The notes under the pieces are model-generated. The model had not been told where the DNA came from. It ran no database searches and saw only the letters and a program-made list of their open reading frames with translations. Source: Primorskyibacter aestuariivivens (GTDB lineage: Bacteria; Pseudomonadota; Alphaproteobacteria; Rhodobacterales; Rhodobacteraceae). Taken from it: a DNA stretch of 64,000 bases. Positions 58,089 through 64,000 of the stretch are shown piece by piece. Position 1 is the stretch's first letter. Each line of letters opens with the position of its first letter. The DNA lies in contig NZ_JAQIOZ010000001.1 in the NCBI RefSeq assembly GCF_028023675.1, positions 124,001 through 188,000 on the forward strand, given 5' to 3'. Made by a program: the position numbers and the translations under genes.

Positions 58089-58116
58089 ATTTGAGAACAA
58101 AACTGGATGACAGGGA

Positions 58117-62390
<4,274 letters not shown>

Positions 62391-62401
62391 TCAAAGGCGG
62401 C

Positions 62402-63118
62402 TCAGGCGCCAATAGCGAGCTTTCCGCCATCCATGGCATCCGGCGCGGGATCGCGCAGCACATAGCCCCGGCCCCAGACGGTTTCGATATGGTTGTCACC
62501 GCCCGTTGCCGTACTCAGTTTCTTGCGCAACTTGCAGATGAACACGTCAATGATCTTGAGTTCCGGTTCATCCATGCCGCCATAGAGGTGATTGAGAAAC
62601 ATTTCCTTGGTCAGCGTTGTCCCCTTGCGCAGGCTCAGAAGCTCCAGCATCTGGTATTCCTTGCCGGTCAGATGCACGGTCTTGCCGTCCACATCCACCG
62701 TCTTGGCATCAAGGTTGACCGAAATCTTGCCGGTCCGGATCACCGATTGGGAATGCCCTTTGGACCGGCGGATGATCGCATGAATGCGCGCCACCAATTC
62801 TTCGCGATGAAACGGCTTGGTCAGGTAGTCGTCGGCACCGAACCCGAAGCCCTTGAGCTTGTTTTCCGTGTCATCAGAGCCGGACAGGATCAGGATCGGC
62901 GTTTCGATCCGCGCCAGGCGCAGCTGGCGCAATACCTCATGCCCGTGCATATCCGGCAATCCGAGATCGAGCAGGATGAGATCATAGTCATAGAGCTTGG
63001 CCAGATCGACGCCCTCTTCCCCCAGATCGGTTGTGTAGACATTGAGATTGGCATGGGTCAGCATCATCTCGATGCTTTTTGCCGTTGTGGGATCATCCTC
63101 GACCAGCAACACACGCAT
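62402..63118 (-). CDS. ctrA: Cell-cycle master regulator CtrA
   Basis: 238 residues: receiver domain ([20 protein letters not shown], phospho-acceptor Asp51 in [16 protein letters not shown]) and OmpR-type winged helix ([52 protein letters not shown]). Near identical in plan to Caulobacter CtrA. In Rhodobacterales CtrA controls motility, gene transfer agents and other late functions and is often non-essential. The start at 63118 gives the standard N-terminus; the frame is open 12 codons further. A CtrA-like site is at 63170-63184. Confidence 0.96.
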   Translation of the reverse strand: MRVLLVEDDPTTAKSIEMMLTHANLNVYTTDLGEEGVDLAKLYDYDLILLDLGLPDMHGHEVLRQLRLARIETPILILSGSDDTENKLKGFGFGADDYLTKPFHREELVARIHAIIRRSKGHSQSVIRTGKISVNLDAKTVDVDGKTVHLTGKEYQMLELLSLRKGTTLTKEMFLNHLYGGMDEPELKIIDVFICKLRKKLSTATGGDNHIETVWGRGYVLRDPAPDAMDGGKLAIGA

Positions 63119-63169
63119 TATTTTCTCCGCAGGATCATTCGAACTACACGTCAACCTGAAGAATAAAGG

Positions 63170-63184
63170 TTAACCAAGCATTAC
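63170..63184. promoter_or_regulatory. CtrA-type binding site upstream of ctrA
   Basis: TTAACCAAGCATTAC matches the CtrA consensus TTAA-N7-TTAA with one mismatch. It lies 52-66 bp before the ctrA start, where autoregulation would act. Confidence 0.6.
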
Positions 63185-63212
63185 CGTATCAGGGGAAAAA
63201 TGAGAACACAAC

Positions 63213-63491
63213 TCAAAGTTGTCTATACTTCTGCAAAGCCGTGGCTTTCAAGGCCTCTTCTCCATGCAATGTCACCGCGCGCAGCCATTCCTGAAACTCA
63301 TCCTCGGAAATCGCGTAACGGTCTTGCGCCTCGTCCTGCGTGATCAGCCCATAGATCACCCCGCGCACCACCAGCGCCTTGCGCGAAGCCACCCAGCGGC
63401 GCGTATCGGGCGGCGGCAGATCGGCCCGCGACATGACGCTGCCATCCGGGAGGGTCACCGCCCTTGGTCCATCAACCTTTTTCAGATACAT
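63213..63491 (-). CDS. sciP: CtrA inhibitor SciP (DUF1153)
   Basis: 92 residues with a helix-turn-helix-like body: PRAVTLPDGSVMSRADLPPP, RWVASRKALVVRGVIYGLIT, SEDEFQEWLRAV. SciP binds CtrA in Caulobacter and blocks its activation of target promoters. In many alphaproteobacteria sciP lies beside ctrA, as here (94 bp apart, same strand, sciP first). A short dyad ACAACT-CAA-AGTTGT (63208-63222) overlaps its stop codon and, with the T-rich stretch after it, may act as a weak terminator. Confidence 0.9.
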   Translation of the reverse strand: MYLKKVDGPRAVTLPDGSVMSRADLPPPDTRRWVASRKALVVRGVIYGLITQDEAQDRYAISEDEFQEWLRAVTLHGEEALKATALQKYRQL

Positions 63492-63614
63492 GTCAGCCTC
63501 GTCTCAAAACCTCGGATCAAGCATTGCGAATGGTGCTTAACGGGCGGTGAAACCGGGACTTGAGAGTAGTTAGGATTTTCCTATATTCTCGCGGACTTCG
63601 ATCAGGAGATTCCC

Positions 63615-64000
63615 ATGGCGCTGGATAGTGCGGACAAACTGAATTCACTGGGCTTTGCCAAGCCGCCCTCGGAAACCCGGGTGGTGGTGGCCATGTCCGG
63701 TGGCGTGGACAGTTCCGTTGTGGCCGCCGAACTGGCGCGCGAAGGCTATGACGTGGTGGGGATCACGCTGCAGCTTTATGACCACGGCGCGGCGCTGGCC
63801 AAGAAAGGTGCGTGCTGCGCGGGCCGCGACATCCATGATGCGCGCCGCGTGGCCGAGGAGATGGGCTTTCCGCATTACGTTTTGGATTATGAAAACGTGT
63901 TCCGTGACGCGGTGATTGACGAGTTCGCCGAAAGCTATCTGGGCGGGGCGACGCCGGTCCCCTGCATCCGATGCAACGAGCGGGTAAAGTTCAAGGACCT
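63615..64000 (+). CDS. mnmA: tRNA 2-thiouridylase MnmA, N-terminal part (3' end outside window)
   Basis: The first 128 residues are visible. P-loop-like motif [18 protein letters not shown] (about 24-41) and [17 protein letters not shown], with the Cys of [10 protein letters not shown] (about 119) as the first catalytic Cys. MnmA puts sulfur on U34 of tRNA-Lys/Glu/Gln. A strong ribosome site AGGAG precedes the ATG. The gene is divergent from sciP across about 120 bp. Confidence 0.95.
   Translation, partial: MALDSADKLNSLGFAKPPSETRVVVAMSGGVDSSVVAAELAREGYDVVGITLQLYDHGAALAKKGACCAGRDIHDARRVAEEMGFPHYVLDYENVFRDAVIDEFAESYLGGATPVPCIRCNERVKFKD

Overview
The window reads as a high-GC alphaproteobacterial chromosome, almost certainly a marine Rhodobacterales (Roseobacter-group) bacterium. 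Evidence: a dusB(nifR3)-ntrB-ntrC-ntrY-ntrX cluster whose NtrC lacks the sigma-54 contact loop (as in Rhodobacter), a CtrA-SciP pair, a fused IspDF, a non-pyrrolysine MttB homologue, Hint_2-type and DUF6456/DUF6477 proteins, many sulfotransferase-like and PF13704-type glycosyltransferase genes, and an intergenic repeat ending in CCGAGGTATTT-N-GAAACAGAAGAAG. The genus cannot be fixed from this sequence alone. No tRNA or rRNA gene, prophage, insertion sequence or CRISPR array was seen.

Layout. 1-4 kb: hemerythrin fragment, DMT transporter, infC with an ATA start, a membrane-anchored Ala/Glu-rich coiled-coil protein, a VOC protein, and a His-rich periplasmic PCuAC-like protein behind a Zur-like box. 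4.3-9.4 kb: four overlapping genes for surface-glycan modification (GT, sulfotransferase, sulfotransferase-GT fusion, GT). 9.4-17.3 kb: the nitrogen-regulation cluster with a transglutaminase-like lipoprotein after ntrX. 17.4-21 kb: ispDF-pgpA-pncC and an ammonium transporter with an enterobacterial-type NtrC dyad upstream. 21-29 kb: sulfotransferase, COQ10-like protein, hpt with a coupled 53-residue membrane protein, LysR, two c-type cytochromes, homocysteine methyltransferase, a Hint protein, and lipA with a structured leader. 29-38 kb: OxyR, DUF6456/DUF6477, MttB, a porin-like protein, DUF2270, guaA, unknown exported proteins. 38-49 kb: two DMT transporters, FadL, a P-loop ATPase, metA, hydrolase, PPK2, TetR, a second sulfotransferase and GT. 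49-57 kb: rplM-rpsI, a MocR/DUF1127 divergent pair, thioesterase, crotonase, trmFO, gluQRS, hisI, an IscU-like scaffold. 57.7-64 kb: a 40-codon membrane protein gene behind a LexA (GAAC-N7-GAAC) box next to recG-ligA, then ctrA, sciP and the start of mnmA.

How the parts connect. NtrC made at 14-15 kb probably acts on amt at 19.7 kb. CtrA has a near-consensus site at its own promoter and its antagonist SciP is adjacent. Three GT paralogues and four sulfotransferase-like genes point to decorated cell-surface or exopolysaccharide structures.

Most interesting candidate: the short LexA-box transcription unit at 57.7-58.1 kb. It encodes a 40-residue single-membrane-segment protein, followed by about 140 nt carrying repeated CUGUCCC and ACCUGCC motifs and a strong terminator. 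It looks like an SOS-induced small membrane protein (Caulobacter SidA is a functional precedent), possibly with a 3'-UTR small RNA.
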